DNA from: a virus
Length of the DNA stretch: 42,242 nt
Reading direction: 5' to 3' (one strand)
IMG/VR virus record: IMGVR_UViG_3300042338_000752
Coordinates: 1-42,242 of that record
Shown: positions 14,854 through 23,631 of the stretch, in pieces
How the letters are laid out: every line of letters begins with the position of its first letter
Numbering within the stretch: position 1 is the first letter of the stretch
Notes under the pieces: model-generated
The model's input: only the letters and a program-made list of their open reading frames with translations
Database searches by the model: none
Told to the model about the DNA's origin: nothing
Program-made: the position numbers and the translations under genes

Positions 14854-14996
14854 GTGGCCGAGGACACCGGAGCGGGCCGCAGGAGGACATGAAGAAGGCC
14901 GTCCGTGAACTGTGGAAGAGGGTGAAGCAGCGATCGGAGGAACGCTCGGTGGTGAAATTCATCCCTCACCCCAAGACCAGGAAGGAGGCGCGATGA
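14850..14996 (+). CDS. 48-residue basic protein
   Basis: The frame starts with the GTG at 14850, inside the stop of the replication gene, and ends with a TGA that overlaps the next start (ATGA at 14993). It encodes 48 residues rich in Lys and Arg (MKKAVRELWKRVKQRSEERS). An internal ATG at 14889 would give 35 residues. It is probably a small helical, nucleic-acid-facing or scaffold peptide. No family recognised; the double overlap supports it being a real gene. Confidence 0.55.
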   Translation: MSGRGHRSGPQEDMKKAVRELWKRVKQRSEERSVVKFIPHPKTRKEAR

Positions 14997-15457
14997 GTTC
15001 CACCAGTCCAATCCCGCCCGGCGCTCGTTGCGGTGGGTGCTGTCACTTTCTGTTTGGTGACCGAATGGCTCAAACCGGATTTTGCAGTTTGTTCATGAAG
15101 ACTACTGAACCAAACGCCGGATCCGCCTGCACTGCGTGGCAATCGCGGATTGGGTCGTGCGACCAGTCTTTCGGCCCAGCGGAACCTCCCCAATGCGGAA
15201 ACCGCGATACAACCGCAGGGAATGAGGACGCGCAAACCGCTGGGCCGGTCAAATGGTCGTACGAGATCTTTCGAAACGAATTGTTCGTGGGATCAGGTTC
15301 AGGGTTGCGCGGCATCGATGATGTTTTGGCTGCCGTCCGCCACGCGATGGTCACATCTGAGAAATTTGGCAATCAGCTGACGCGCGTCGTAGTTACTCGC
15401 CATGCGTCGCGGAACAACGCGATGAGCGCACGCGCCGCCACGGAGGCACCCCAATGA
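14993..15457 (+). CDS. Zinc-binding-like hypothetical protein
   Basis: A 154-residue protein from the ATG at 14993. The N-terminus has the spacing of a small zinc ribbon seen in phage proteins: CGGCCHF, then GFC, then SAC followed by TAWQ. The C-terminal part, after an Ala/Gly linker, is mixed alpha/beta (WSYEIFRNELFVGSGSGLRGIDDVLAAVRHAM). The DNA looks less GC-rich than the flanking replication genes, so it may be a recent addition to the operon. It overlaps both neighbours by ATGA. The function is unknown. Confidence 0.6.
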   Translation: MSSTSPIPPGARCGGCCHFLFGDRMAQTGFCSLFMKTTEPNAGSACTAWQSRIGSCDQSFGPAEPPQCGNRDTTAGNEDAQTAGPVKWSYEIFRNELFVGSGSGLRGIDDVLAAVRHAMVTSEKFGNQLTRVVVTRHASRNNAMSARAATEAPQ

Positions 15458-15741
15458 CCACCACCCCTATGCCACGCGAAGCCGTAGCCCAAGCCGCGGC
15501 TCGCTTCTGCAAGCCCAAGCCAACGCCTGAACGTGAGCCGGTGCGTCACTGGTTCAAGGTCCGGGAGCTTATGGCTACGGGTCCCAAGTCGTACCGCGAC
15601 GTTGCGGCGGCCCTGCTGCTGAATCCCTGGCACGCCAACACGCTGATTCGTCGGCTCGCCTGGGCGGGGCTGATTGAAGTTCACCAGCGCGGGCTGAAAG
15701 GCAGCCGGCGCCGGGCCACGACGTACAGGATCAAGCAATGA
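15454..15741 (+). CDS. Small winged-helix-like DNA-binding protein
   Basis: A 95-residue protein. The stretch WFKVRELMATGPKSYRDVAAALLLN, then HANTLIRRLAWAGLIEVHQRG and SRRRATTYRI, is typical of a winged helix: two HTH helices, a third helix and a basic beta wing. It lies directly before the helicase gene and overlaps it by ATGA (15738), so a role in replication control or helicase loading is possible. No named family recognised. Confidence 0.6.
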   Translation: MTTTPMPREAVAQAAARFCKPKPTPEREPVRHWFKVRELMATGPKSYRDVAAALLLNPWHANTLIRRLAWAGLIEVHQRGLKGSRRRATTYRIKQ

Positions 15742-17195
15742 GTGCCCCGAACGATCGGCTGCCACCTCACGCCCCGGATGCGGAGCGCGCTGTGCTCGGG
15801 TGCTGCCTTGAGGATCCCAGTCTGCTCGTGGTCGCCCAGCAGGCGCTCCACAACGGGGCCGAGGCGTTCTATGACCTGCGGCACCGGGAAATCTTCGCCG
15901 CCTTGGTGGCGATGGAGAACGAGGGTCGCGGCGTCGACATGATTGGGCTGATGTCTCGGCTGCGGGACATCGGGAAACTCGAAGCGGTGGGCGGCATTGT
16001 CTACCTCAACGAGATCGTGGACGGAGTCACCTCGACGCAGAACATCGAGGCGTACCTCTCGGACGTTCGCGACAAGGCGACGCTCCGGGCAATGATCCAG
16101 ACGTGCGTGGGCACGGTCTCTGCCGCCTACCAGCACGCCGGCCCGGTGATGGAGCTGGTGGGGCAATTCCAGTCCGAGGTGGGAAGCCTGACTCAGGCGC
16201 ACGTCAGATCGGCGGACGTGCCGATCGCCACGCCGATGATGGAGCTGGCGGCCATCCTCGACGAGCGATCCAGGGGCAAGCAGGCGATCACCGGCATCCC
16301 AACGCCGTGGTGGTATCTCAACAACATGACGTGCGGGCTCCAGCGGTCGGAGTACTACGTCATCGCGGCCCGGCCTTCGACGGGGAAGACCGCCATGGGC
16401 GTCGACATCGCGTTGCACGCGGCAATTACGGGCGTGCCGGTCCTGTTCTACTCCATAGAGATGACGGCCCGGGAGATCGCGCTGCGCATGCTGGCTAACC
16501 GGTCCAGGGTGAACGGCCTGAAGCTGCGAAATGGGTTCTGGCGAGAGAACAAGAAGGCGGACATCGCCGCTGCATCGGAGCAGATCGTGGGCCTCCCAAT
16601 CCGCATCGACGAACGGAAGTCCATGAGTGGGCAGGACATTCTCCTGGGCACCCGGCGGGCTGTGCGGGAGCACAACATCGGCCTCATCGTCGTGGACTAC
16701 ATCCAGAAGTTGACCGCCGTTAGGCAGCGAAACTCCCGCCACGAGGAACTCACCGAGGCCTCGGGCTACATGGCGCGCGTCGCCAAGGAGCTGAACATCC
16801 CCGTCGTGGTCTGCGCCCAGCTCAACCGCGATTCCGACAAGGACCGGGGCGGCAAGCGCCCCCTGCTGGCCGACATCAAGGACTGCGGCGCGATCGAGCA
16901 GGATGCCGACGTGGTCGGACTGCTGTGGGAGCCCAAGGTCGACGAGTCCGATCCGGAGGAAATGAAGTGGCTGGAGCATCACCAGCCCGACGACCCGAAG
17001 GACGACGGCAAATGGCATGCGGAGGGACCGGATGCCGGGTGGAGGGAGGAATTCCGGAGGATCAATTTCAGCATCGCGAAGAACCGCAACGGCCCCACGG
17101 GGGAGTGCGAACTGGTGATGCAGAAAGCCAGCGCGCGATTCGTGGACGCTCACTCTCCAAAGCGCGTGAAGGAGAAACAGGGAACCATCATCTGA
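15738..17195 (+). CDS. dnaB: Replicative DNA helicase, DnaB family
   Basis: A 485-residue hexameric helicase that unwinds DNA at the phage replication fork. The N-terminal domain (about 10-120) has the usual start (LPPHAPDAERAVLGCCLEDPSLL) and the RHREIFAAL helix. The RecA-like domain begins near 185 and contains the Walker A motif ARPSTGKT with Lys217 and Thr218, a Walker B-type strand with IVVDYIQKL (Asp320), and motif CAQLNRDSDKD followed by GAIEQDADVV. Length and domain order are normal for DnaB, with an insertion of about 30 acidic residues near 400-430 (DPEEMKWLEHHQPDD). Together with the replication organiser and its iterons it forms the replication module. Confidence 0.93.
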   Translation: MSAPNDRLPPHAPDAERAVLGCCLEDPSLLVVAQQALHNGAEAFYDLRHREIFAALVAMENEGRGVDMIGLMSRLRDIGKLEAVGGIVYLNEIVDGVTSTQNIEAYLSDVRDKATLRAMIQTCVGTVSAAYQHAGPVMELVGQFQSEVGSLTQAHVRSADVPIATPMMELAAILDERSRGKQAITGIPTPWWYLNNMTCGLQRSEYYVIAARPSTGKTAMGVDIALHAAITGVPVLFYSIEMTAREIALRMLANRSRVNGLKLRNGFWRENKKADIAAASEQIVGLPIRIDERKSMSGQDILLGTRRAVREHNIGLIVVDYIQKLTAVRQRNSRHEELTEASGYMARVAKELNIPVVVCAQLNRDSDKDRGGKRPLLADIKDCGAIEQDADVVGLLWEPKVDESDPEEMKWLEHHQPDDPKDDGKWHAEGPDAGWREEFRRINFSIAKNRNGPTGECELVMQKASARFVDAHSPKRVKEKQGTII

Positions 17196-17199
17196 AGCC

Positions 17200-17772
17200 A
17201 TGACACCCGAAGAACTCGTGACGGCGGTGCAGGTGGCCGGGGGTGGCGTGCGGAAGCTGGCTGATGGCCGGTTCTCTCTGTGGGGGCCGGTGCCGGACGC
17301 CATCGTCGAAGCCATCAAGGCCCAGCGAGACCAATTCGTCGAGGCGTGGGACGCGGAGCGCAACGACCGGTACCTACGTACCCCAACGACGGACATTAAG
17401 CTGCGGAAGGATCCGCCTCACCGCATGCGGGCCGCTCTGAAACGTCGCGTCCAACAGTACGTGCTGAACCAGTGCCCGGAGGTGTCGCGATACGCCTTCG
17501 ATCGGTCGATTCACTACCACGAGGTGCATCCGGAGTGGGGCGAGGGCGATTGCGCGACCGCCGCGGCGCTCGACGTCGTGGAGTGGCAGCTCGTGCGGCA
17601 CGAGGATCCTGTGGCGATGCTCGTCTCGCTCGGAGAAGCGTTCGACGAGATCATGATTTCCTCGGGGCAATGCGTCCAAACAGGAGTCGGACCCGGTTCG
17701 CCTGCTGGGTTGGGGAGCAAACGCATTCGCCGGCCGAATGGTACGGGTAACCCCGAGGATAACGATCGATGA
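17200..17772 (+). CDS. Protein with TubC-N-like N-terminus
   Basis: A 190-residue protein starting 4 bp after the helicase gene. The first 50 residues (MTPEELVTAVQVAGGGVRKLADGRF, then VPDAIVEAIKAQRDQFVEAW) match the small TubC N-terminal docking-type domain, which also appears at the front of many phage and plasmid proteins. The remainder (HRMRAALKRRVQQYVLNQC, HYHEVHPEWGEGDCATAAALDVVEWQ) is helical and unrecognised. It lies between replication and packaging genes and overlaps the terminase gene by ATGA. A role in replication or packaging is a guess. Confidence 0.6.
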   Translation: MTPEELVTAVQVAGGGVRKLADGRFSLWGPVPDAIVEAIKAQRDQFVEAWDAERNDRYLRTPTTDIKLRKDPPHRMRAALKRRVQQYVLNQCPEVSRYAFDRSIHYHEVHPEWGEGDCATAAALDVVEWQLVRHEDPVAMLVSLGEAFDEIMISSGQCVQTGVGPGSPAGLGSKRIRRPNGTGNPEDNDR

Positions 17773-19739
17773 CGTTCGAGGACCTCATCGCGCGAGAGCC
17801 GGATCATCCGCTCCTTCCGCTTCCGAGCGAGGCGGAGCTGGATCGGATGATCCGGCGGGCTGGTCCGGATCGGGCGCTCAAGGAGTGGGAGGACCTGTGC
17901 GAGATGCGGCGTCGCATCATCCGCAGTGCGGTGGATGATCCCGTGCGTTTTGCTCCTCGCCCGGTGTTCTGGCGCTCCGCTCGGCGCATGCTGCAAAACC
18001 CGACGACCAAGCTGCTGGTCATTCTGGGCGGCAACCGTTCAAGCAAGTCGTTCTTCGCCGCCTACACGCTCATGGAGACGGCGCTGGCCGTCACTGCTCC
18101 CGAGGTGGCGGTCAATGAAGGCGTGACGTTTCTGGTCACCTCGGAGTCGGAGGATTCATCGAAGGACACGGCCCAAAAGATCGTGTGGGGCCTGCTTCCG
18201 CAGCCGCTCAAGAAGCTGAACGGCAAGCGCGACCACACGACCTTCATTCACTACTCCGTAAAAAACGGGTTCACCGACAACGTGCTCGTGCTGCCCAGTG
18301 GCGTGAAGATCCAGTTTGCCACGTACAACCAAGACCCCGGGGAGTGGGAAGGGCGCGAGTTGGGTCTGAAACATCGGCGGGCGATGGCGTGGTGGGCGGA
18401 CGAGAACATGACGCTTCCGTGGTTCATGATGTTCCAGCGCCGCGGCAAGTACCGACCTGGCTTCGGACTGTGGTCGTTCACGCCGGTGAACGGAATCACG
18501 GCGACAATCAAGGAAGCGGTCGGGTCTGGGACCGTGCGCGTAACCCGGTCGGCGAAGCTGCTGCCCTTCGATCAAATCCTTGTGCCCGGTCTGAAGGCTG
18601 GCCGTGTGCCGTTCATCCAGGACGGGGCCGAGCCCACCACGGCGGTCATCTACTTTCATTCGGACCTGACCCCGTTCCGGTCGGGTGGTCGGAAGTACTC
18701 CGACCTCGTTGCCGAGCTGGTGGCGGGCAAGACCAAGGCGTACATCCTTGCCGTCTTCTACGGGTACACCGAGGACGTCGCGGGGCGCGCGTGGCCGAAG
18801 TACGCGCGCACGACGCACATGGTGCCCGTGTCCAGGCTTCCCGCGCGTGGGTCCAACTACCTCATAATCGATCCGGCGGGAGCGCGGTCGTGGTTCATGG
18901 TCTGGATCCGTGTGGAGCCCGGCAATCCCCGGCGCCTGTGGATTTATCGCGATTGGCCCGACAAACGGCGGCATGGCGAGTGGGCGGTGCCCACAACACG
19001 GCAAATCGGTCCGGACTCCCGGCGGGGGCGCGATGGCGACGCCGGCCCGGCTCAACGGAATCCAGGCTGGGGCGTGGCGAGGTACAAGCGGCAAATCCTC
19101 GCCGAGGAGACGATCGAGATGAAGGTGGGGGCGGATGGCCGTTGGCTGGATCCGGACCCGTATCGGCGGGACCGCCTCGACCAGGCGATGCGACTTGGCG
19201 CCAAACGCCCGTTGCGAACGGTCGTGCATCCCAACGGCGTCGAGGAATGTTGGTGGGGCAAGGCCGACGTGGAGGACGTCCGCACGAAGCTGAAGGAGCC
19301 AGTGCGCGAGGAGGTGGTGCTGCGGTTCGTTGACCCCCGTGCAGTGGGCCAGCCGCAGGCGGCCGAGAAGGGCGGGGTGACGTTGGTCACGTTGTTCGAA
19401 GACGAACAGCGGGCCCCGGACGGCACGATCGAAGGCCCGAGCATGCCCGTGATTCCGGCCTACTCGGGCCGAGATATTGAGGAGGGCATTCGGGCGGTGA
19501 ACGATCTGTTGGACTTCGACGAGGAGGCTCCGATCGTGCCGCTGCTCAACGAGCCAAGGCTTCGGATTTCCGAGAAGTGCGAACAGGTGGACTGGTCGCT
19601 CAGTCATTACACCGGGGAAGGCTCCGAGAGTGATGGCGGCAAGGACACGGCGGACGTCATTCGCTACGTGGCGATGACCGAAGACCTTCAATTCGTGGAC
19701 ACAAAATCAAGCCGCGTGCGTCGCGGATGGAGCTACTGA
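17769..19739 (+). CDS. terL: Terminase large subunit
   Basis: A 656-residue ATPase/nuclease that cuts and pumps DNA into the prohead. A Walker A-like loop ILGGNRSSKS is at 85-94 (Lys93), of the kind found in many TerL proteins. A Walker B-like stretch (RAMAWWADE) lies near residue 210. The C-terminal nuclease part begins near 365 with LIIDPAG, containing the first expected acidic metal ligand, and ends with an acidic/His section (GGKDTADVIRYV) that could carry the last ligand. It overlaps the gene before by ATGA and the next by TGATG. The portal gene follows after one small gene. Confidence 0.88.
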   Translation: MTFEDLIAREPDHPLLPLPSEAELDRMIRRAGPDRALKEWEDLCEMRRRIIRSAVDDPVRFAPRPVFWRSARRMLQNPTTKLLVILGGNRSSKSFFAAYTLMETALAVTAPEVAVNEGVTFLVTSESEDSSKDTAQKIVWGLLPQPLKKLNGKRDHTTFIHYSVKNGFTDNVLVLPSGVKIQFATYNQDPGEWEGRELGLKHRRAMAWWADENMTLPWFMMFQRRGKYRPGFGLWSFTPVNGITATIKEAVGSGTVRVTRSAKLLPFDQILVPGLKAGRVPFIQDGAEPTTAVIYFHSDLTPFRSGGRKYSDLVAELVAGKTKAYILAVFYGYTEDVAGRAWPKYARTTHMVPVSRLPARGSNYLIIDPAGARSWFMVWIRVEPGNPRRLWIYRDWPDKRRHGEWAVPTTRQIGPDSRRGRDGDAGPAQRNPGWGVARYKRQILAEETIEMKVGADGRWLDPDPYRRDRLDQAMRLGAKRPLRTVVHPNGVEECWWGKADVEDVRTKLKEPVREEVVLRFVDPRAVGQPQAAEKGGVTLVTLFEDEQRAPDGTIEGPSMPVIPAYSGRDIEEGIRAVNDLLDFDEEAPIVPLLNEPRLRISEKCEQVDWSLSHYTGEGSESDGGKDTADVIRYVAMTEDLQFVDTKSSRVRRGWSY

Positions 19740-19987
19740 TGGAACCTGCCGAGATCAAACGAATGCCGGAAACTGTGTCGCGCTCCGTGTTCTGCGAGGC
19801 AACGGGGCTGCCGCCCCGAACGGTGGCGAGGATGCGAGCGAGGGGTGAAATCAGGGCAATCCGGATCGGATCCCGCCACCGTTACCTGCGCTCGGAGATT
19901 GCCCGACTGGTCGGGGTGGGCTATCAGGGCCCGGACGTTTCGCCGAGGACGCCGCCAGCGCCCGCACTCGTAAGGAGCAAGGTATGA
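19739..19987 (+). CDS. Excisionase/MerR-type HTH protein between terminase and portal
   Basis: An 82-residue protein; the ATG at 19739 forms a TGATG overlap with the terminase stop, which is why the ATG at 19727 was not used. The body (VFCEATGLPPRTVARMRARGEIRAIRIGSRHRYLRSEIARLVG) is a clear excisionase-family HTH: first helix, recognition helix, wing and final helix. This position is unusual for a regulator or excisionase. It could be a small packaging-related DNA-binding protein, a late regulator or the real directionality factor. It overlaps the portal gene by ATGA. Confidence 0.7.
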   Translation: MEPAEIKRMPETVSRSVFCEATGLPPRTVARMRARGEIRAIRIGSRHRYLRSEIARLVGVGYQGPDVSPRTPPAPALVRSKV

Positions 19988-22113
19988 GTGACGACGAACA
20001 GGAATTGAGCTGCGACACCGTGGCTCCCCGCGTGGCGGAATTGATCGACGAGTATCGACGGTGCAGCCCGGAGACGGAGGCGTGGAATCGGTCGTCGGAC
20101 GCGGAGCGCGTTCGCTTCGCGCTCTGGGACAATCAATCGGCCGACGGCCGGAAACGATCCACGTCGACCGAGAAAGCCAAGCCCTGGGAGGGTGCCAGCG
20201 ATTTGCGGGTCTTCCTCGCCGACGACATCGTCAACGAGGAGGTGGCGGTCTGCTGCATGGCCTTCTGGCGTTCACTGCTGCGCACCGAAGGCGTGCAAGC
20301 AGACGATGCCGGGTCCGCCGCGGTGCTCACCCGCCTGCTTCACTGGCTGGTGAAGAACAAGCTCAGCGTCGATCTGCTGCGCGAGGTGGAGCTGAGTGCC
20401 CAATACCACCGCACCTATGGCTGGACGGCCTTGCATGTTACCTGGGTGCGCGAGATCGGGCGGCGCATGGAAACGGTCAGCCTTGAGACGTTGGCGCGAT
20501 TCTCGCCCGATTTGGCGCAGGCGATTGTGGATCCCCTACGCGAGGAGGAGGTGGTTGCGATGCTGTCCATGGCCTATGAGGCCTGGGGGAAGCAGATTGC
20601 CGAAAGCCTCGGGATTCCATCTGTGCCGGCGCTTTCCTCAAAGCGCATCCGCCGAGCGATTCGCGATCTGCGAGCGGACGGTCGGGCGGAACTGCCCGTG
20701 CCGGTCATCGTCAAGAACCAGCCGTCGATCGAGGCGCAACGCCCGTGGAGTGACGTGTTCATCCCGGACGAGATTGGGGATGCGCAACGCGGCCGGGTGT
20801 ACGTGAGGCAGTGGTTTCGCGACGAGGAACTGAAGGCCAAGGTGGCCACCGATGGGTGGAACGAGGAGTGGGTCGAGGAGGCCATCAAAACCAAAGGCAT
20901 GCAAACTGTCTGGGCCTCGGATCTGGTCACGCAACACTTCCAGGTCATCGAGAACAAAAATGATCCTTGGATCGAGGTAGTCACCGCCTACACGCGCCGC
21001 GTCGACGAGGATGGGGTGCCTGGGACCTACGTCACCGTGTTCTCGCCTCACCTGACGAAAGGTGATGATGGCCAAACTGAGTTGTGCGCCTCCCATGGCC
21101 AGCTCGATTTTGCGCACGGCAAAATCCCCATCGTGGTCGGTGTGCGCGAGTGGGTGTGTCGCTCGATCGCGGCATCGCGCGGGGTGCCCGAGCAGGCGGC
21201 GCCGTCGCAGCGGTTGGAGAAGGTCATGGCGGACGCGCTGATCGACCGCACGAGCCTCACCACGCTCCCCCCGAGGATTGTGCCGTCCCGGCTCATGGAC
21301 GAGGACCAGGAATTCGGACCCGGGGCAACCATCCCCATCATGCGCGGCGAGGAACCGCGATTCATGGACACGCCCGCCCGGGATGGCGTGGCCGAGGAAA
21401 TCCTCCGACTCACGCAGTCGCGCACGGACCAGTCGTTCGCCCGACTTTCGAACGAGGTGCCGCCGGCTCGGGTGCAGGTGCGCCAGCAGCACATGGTGAA
21501 CGGATTTTTGGGAATGTGGACGGAGGCATTCCGGCAGGCTGTGGCGCTCCTGCTTCAGTACCAGACGCCGGCAGAGTTCCAGCGCATCACGGGCTTTCCC
21601 AAGCCGCAGTGGTCCGCTGAGGAGATCGCCGGGCTGTACGACATCATCCTCACCATGGACGTGCGCGAGCTGGACAGTGAGTTTGCCGTCAAACAGCTCG
21701 AGGCGGTCAGCAAGTACGTCCTCCCAGAAGATTCCGCCGGGGTGGTGGACCGCTCGAAGCTGGTGCGTGCCAAGCTCCAGGCGATCAACCCGCTTCTGGC
21801 CCGGGATCTTGTCTCCGACCAGGCGGGCGCTCAGCAAAAGCTCTTTCGAGACGTGTCGGCGGAGATTGCCAGCATGTTTCTCGGGAACCCGCCGCAGCTC
21901 GTGGAGAACGATCCAACAGCGCCCATCCAACTCCAGTTTGCGGCGCAGATTCTCCAGAACAATCCCAACTACCAGGCCGCGCTCGGGCAGCAAGGGCGAT
22001 TCACCGAACTCATGCAGACGTGGGCCAAGAATCGCATGCAGAGCAAGGTGCAGCAGGAGAACAAGGTCGTGGGCCGCCTGGGAGTTCAACCTGTCCAATC
22101 CGCTCCGCAATGA
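19984..22113 (+). CDS. Portal protein
   Basis: A 709-residue protein, within the size range of podovirus-type portals (head-to-tail connectors), which form the ring through which DNA enters and leaves the head. Visible portal-like features are an acidic N-terminus, a helical clip/stem region near the middle (PSQRLEKVMADALIDRTSLTTLPPR), a glycine/proline section (GPGATIPIMRGEEPRFMD) and a helical C-terminus ending in a Gln-rich tail (LQNNPNYQAALGQQGRFTELMQ). The assignment rests on size, position directly after the terminase block and before the scaffold, and general similarity to the class. It overlaps the neighbouring genes by ATGA. Confidence 0.78.
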   Translation: MSDDEQELSCDTVAPRVAELIDEYRRCSPETEAWNRSSDAERVRFALWDNQSADGRKRSTSTEKAKPWEGASDLRVFLADDIVNEEVAVCCMAFWRSLLRTEGVQADDAGSAAVLTRLLHWLVKNKLSVDLLREVELSAQYHRTYGWTALHVTWVREIGRRMETVSLETLARFSPDLAQAIVDPLREEEVVAMLSMAYEAWGKQIAESLGIPSVPALSSKRIRRAIRDLRADGRAELPVPVIVKNQPSIEAQRPWSDVFIPDEIGDAQRGRVYVRQWFRDEELKAKVATDGWNEEWVEEAIKTKGMQTVWASDLVTQHFQVIENKNDPWIEVVTAYTRRVDEDGVPGTYVTVFSPHLTKGDDGQTELCASHGQLDFAHGKIPIVVGVREWVCRSIAASRGVPEQAAPSQRLEKVMADALIDRTSLTTLPPRIVPSRLMDEDQEFGPGATIPIMRGEEPRFMDTPARDGVAEEILRLTQSRTDQSFARLSNEVPPARVQVRQQHMVNGFLGMWTEAFRQAVALLLQYQTPAEFQRITGFPKPQWSAEEIAGLYDIILTMDVRELDSEFAVKQLEAVSKYVLPEDSAGVVDRSKLVRAKLQAINPLLARDLVSDQAGAQQKLFRDVSAEIASMFLGNPPQLVENDPTAPIQLQFAAQILQNNPNYQAALGQQGRFTELMQTWAKNRMQSKVQQENKVVGRLGVQPVQSAPQ

Positions 22114-22421
22114 ACCCGGAACTTCGCAAATCGTTGGAGGTGCTCCAAGGCACTCCCGCCGGTGCCGCCCTGCGCGCTCTGGTCTGGGAACATCGCAGGA
22201 ACCACATCGGTCAACTCCTGGCCGGGCCGGAGAAGACGACGGATCGGCAACGCGAGTACTCGGCGGGTGCCGTCGCCGGGCTGGAGGACCTCTATGCCGA
22301 CCTCCGCGAAATCTTGAAATGGGGGTCCGAGGCCAGTTCGCGAAATCCTGATCGCGACATTGTAGGGCCACAAGGGCCACAAGGGCCACAAGGGCCACCG
22401 TGGAACGGCGGAGGCTTGTGA
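22110..22421 (+). CDS. Small protein with a collagen-like tail
   Basis: A 103-residue protein from the ATG at 22110, overlapping the portal stop. The main part is helical (LRKSLEVLQGTPAGAALRALVWEH, and REYSAGAVAGLEDLYADLREIL). It is followed by four collagen-type triplets (GPQGPQGPQGPP) encoded by a 9-bp direct repeat, then a short WNGGGL end. Small helical proteins often sit between portal and scaffold genes in this kind of phage. Collagen-like repeats in phage proteins can form trimers; four triplets are probably too few alone, so they may be a linker. The function is unknown. Confidence 0.65.
   Translation: MNPELRKSLEVLQGTPAGAALRALVWEHRRNHIGQLLAGPEKTTDRQREYSAGAVAGLEDLYADLREILKWGSEASSRNPDRDIVGPQGPQGPQGPPWNGGGL
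22365..22400 (+). repeat. 9-bp tandem repeat encoding collagen triplets
   Basis: GGGCCACAA is repeated three times and a fourth unit reads GGGCCACCG, in frame with the gene at 22110. The codons are identical, which points to recent slippage expansion rather than old conserved structure. Confidence 0.85.
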
Positions 22422-22433
22422 GCTGACCGGCTC

Positions 22434-22461
22434 CCTCATTCATGATCCCGCGTGAATGAGG
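22434..22461. terminator. Hairpin between portal block and scaffold gene
   Basis: CCTCATTCA (22434-22442) and TGAATGAGG (22453-22461) form a perfect 9-bp stem with a 10-nt loop. No T-tract follows, so it could be a weak or factor-aided terminator, a processing site or a stabilising hairpin. It lies in the 124-bp gap before the scaffold gene, which otherwise shows no gene. Confidence 0.4.
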
Positions 22462-22545
22462 TGCTGGTCTGGCGGCCGGCCTCGGCGAACGGGAGGGCCC
22501 GATGAGTAGTCGGTGCCCTCCTCGACGCCAATCCGCCTGGCTCAC

Positions 22546-23604
22546 ATGGATAAGGCAATTGCTGGTAACGCGGGAACCAGCGCGGCGAACCCCGCGGATG
22601 GGACAGACAATGGCTCGATGGATTCCGGGGATCCGTTCGAGAGCTTGTCATTGTCCGGCACCAACGCTCCGGAAGCAGGAAACACCAGTGACGCGGGCGA
22701 GCTGCCCGAGGACGCCACTGGCAACAATGAATCACCCGCGACCGACGCAGGCGATCAAGGTTCGAATCCGGCCGAAGACGACGAAGGCCGGCCAAAACGG
22801 GACAGGTTCCAGGAGCGCATCGACAAACTCACCGCGGCGCGTAAGACCGCCGAGGAGGAGCTGGATAAGTCGAAGACGGAGCTGACGCAGCTTCGTAAGA
22901 AGTTGGAGGAGTACGAAGCGGGCGCAACGCCTGCCACGGCTGCTCAACCCTTCGACATGGTCGAGAGCGACGAGACGATGGTTCCCCTTCGTGAGGCGGT
23001 GAACAAGACCAAGGCGGAGGTGGACTCGGCTCGTGGTCTTCGAAAGCGCCTCAAGCAGGAGCCCGACGCGGTGTTGGAGCTTCTGCAATCCAAGGGGGTC
23101 AAGGTCGAGACGGCCGAGGATGCCGACGAGTGGCTGGACGATTACGTCACCACCCAACGGGAACGCCTCGGCCAAAAGCAGGCCGAAATGGCGGTGCATC
23201 GCTCCAAGCTGGAAGCGGTGGCAACGCAGCAGCGGGGAGCCTGGGACGCGGTGGCGCGCGAGGAATTCCCGTGGGTGGCAACGACTGAGGAGGATGATCC
23301 GCGACTGGGGATGCTCAAGAACGCCGAGAAGGCGCATCCGTGGATCGCGAAGATTCCCCAAGGTCGTGCGGCCCTGGCTGCTCTGGTGGACATCGTGTTC
23401 CGCCGGCAGAAGGCGGCCAACGGCAAGCCAGGCCCGAAACCCGGGGTGCGACCCTCCGCCGGCAACGGTGGTGGGGGTCCGGCAGCTCGACCGGCAACCA
23501 ACGGAACCGGCAAGGATCAACGCGCGGCCGCTGCGGCGAAGCGGCTGGATTCGAACCCTGATGACGATGCGGCGATGGCGGATTTCCTCGACGGCGCCCT
23601 GTAG
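22546..23604 (+). CDS. Scaffold-like head assembly protein
   Basis: A 352-residue protein from the ATG at 22546; an in-frame GTG at 22513 would add 11 residues. The first 75 residues are acidic and low in complexity (ADGTDNGSMDSGDPFESLS). Residues about 85-130 form a strong coiled coil (RFQERIDKLTAARKTAEEELDKSKTELTQLRKKLEEYE). The C-terminus is a basic, Gly/Ala/Pro-rich tail (GKPGPKPGVRPSAGNGGGGP) ending with an acidic helix (DSNPDDDAAMADFLDGAL). Acidic N-terminus, coiled coil and position directly before the capsid gene fit a scaffolding protein that guides prohead assembly and then leaves. No single sequence motif proves it. Confidence 0.7.
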   Translation: MDKAIAGNAGTSAANPADGTDNGSMDSGDPFESLSLSGTNAPEAGNTSDAGELPEDATGNNESPATDAGDQGSNPAEDDEGRPKRDRFQERIDKLTAARKTAEEELDKSKTELTQLRKKLEEYEAGATPATAAQPFDMVESDETMVPLREAVNKTKAEVDSARGLRKRLKQEPDAVLELLQSKGVKVETAEDADEWLDDYVTTQRERLGQKQAEMAVHRSKLEAVATQQRGAWDAVAREEFPWVATTEEDDPRLGMLKNAEKAHPWIAKIPQGRAALAALVDIVFRRQKAANGKPGPKPGVRPSAGNGGGGPAARPATNGTGKDQRAAAAAKRLDSNPDDDAAMADFLDGAL

Positions 23605-23631
23605 GGCTCCGGGGGAGACAGGAGAAACTCT

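Noticed and set aside
22502-22885. A 127-codon plus-strand frame starting ATG at 22502.
   Set aside because: It overlaps the scaffold gene in another frame, is Arg/Pro-rich and has no recognisable pattern; the scaffold frame has a clear coiled coil.
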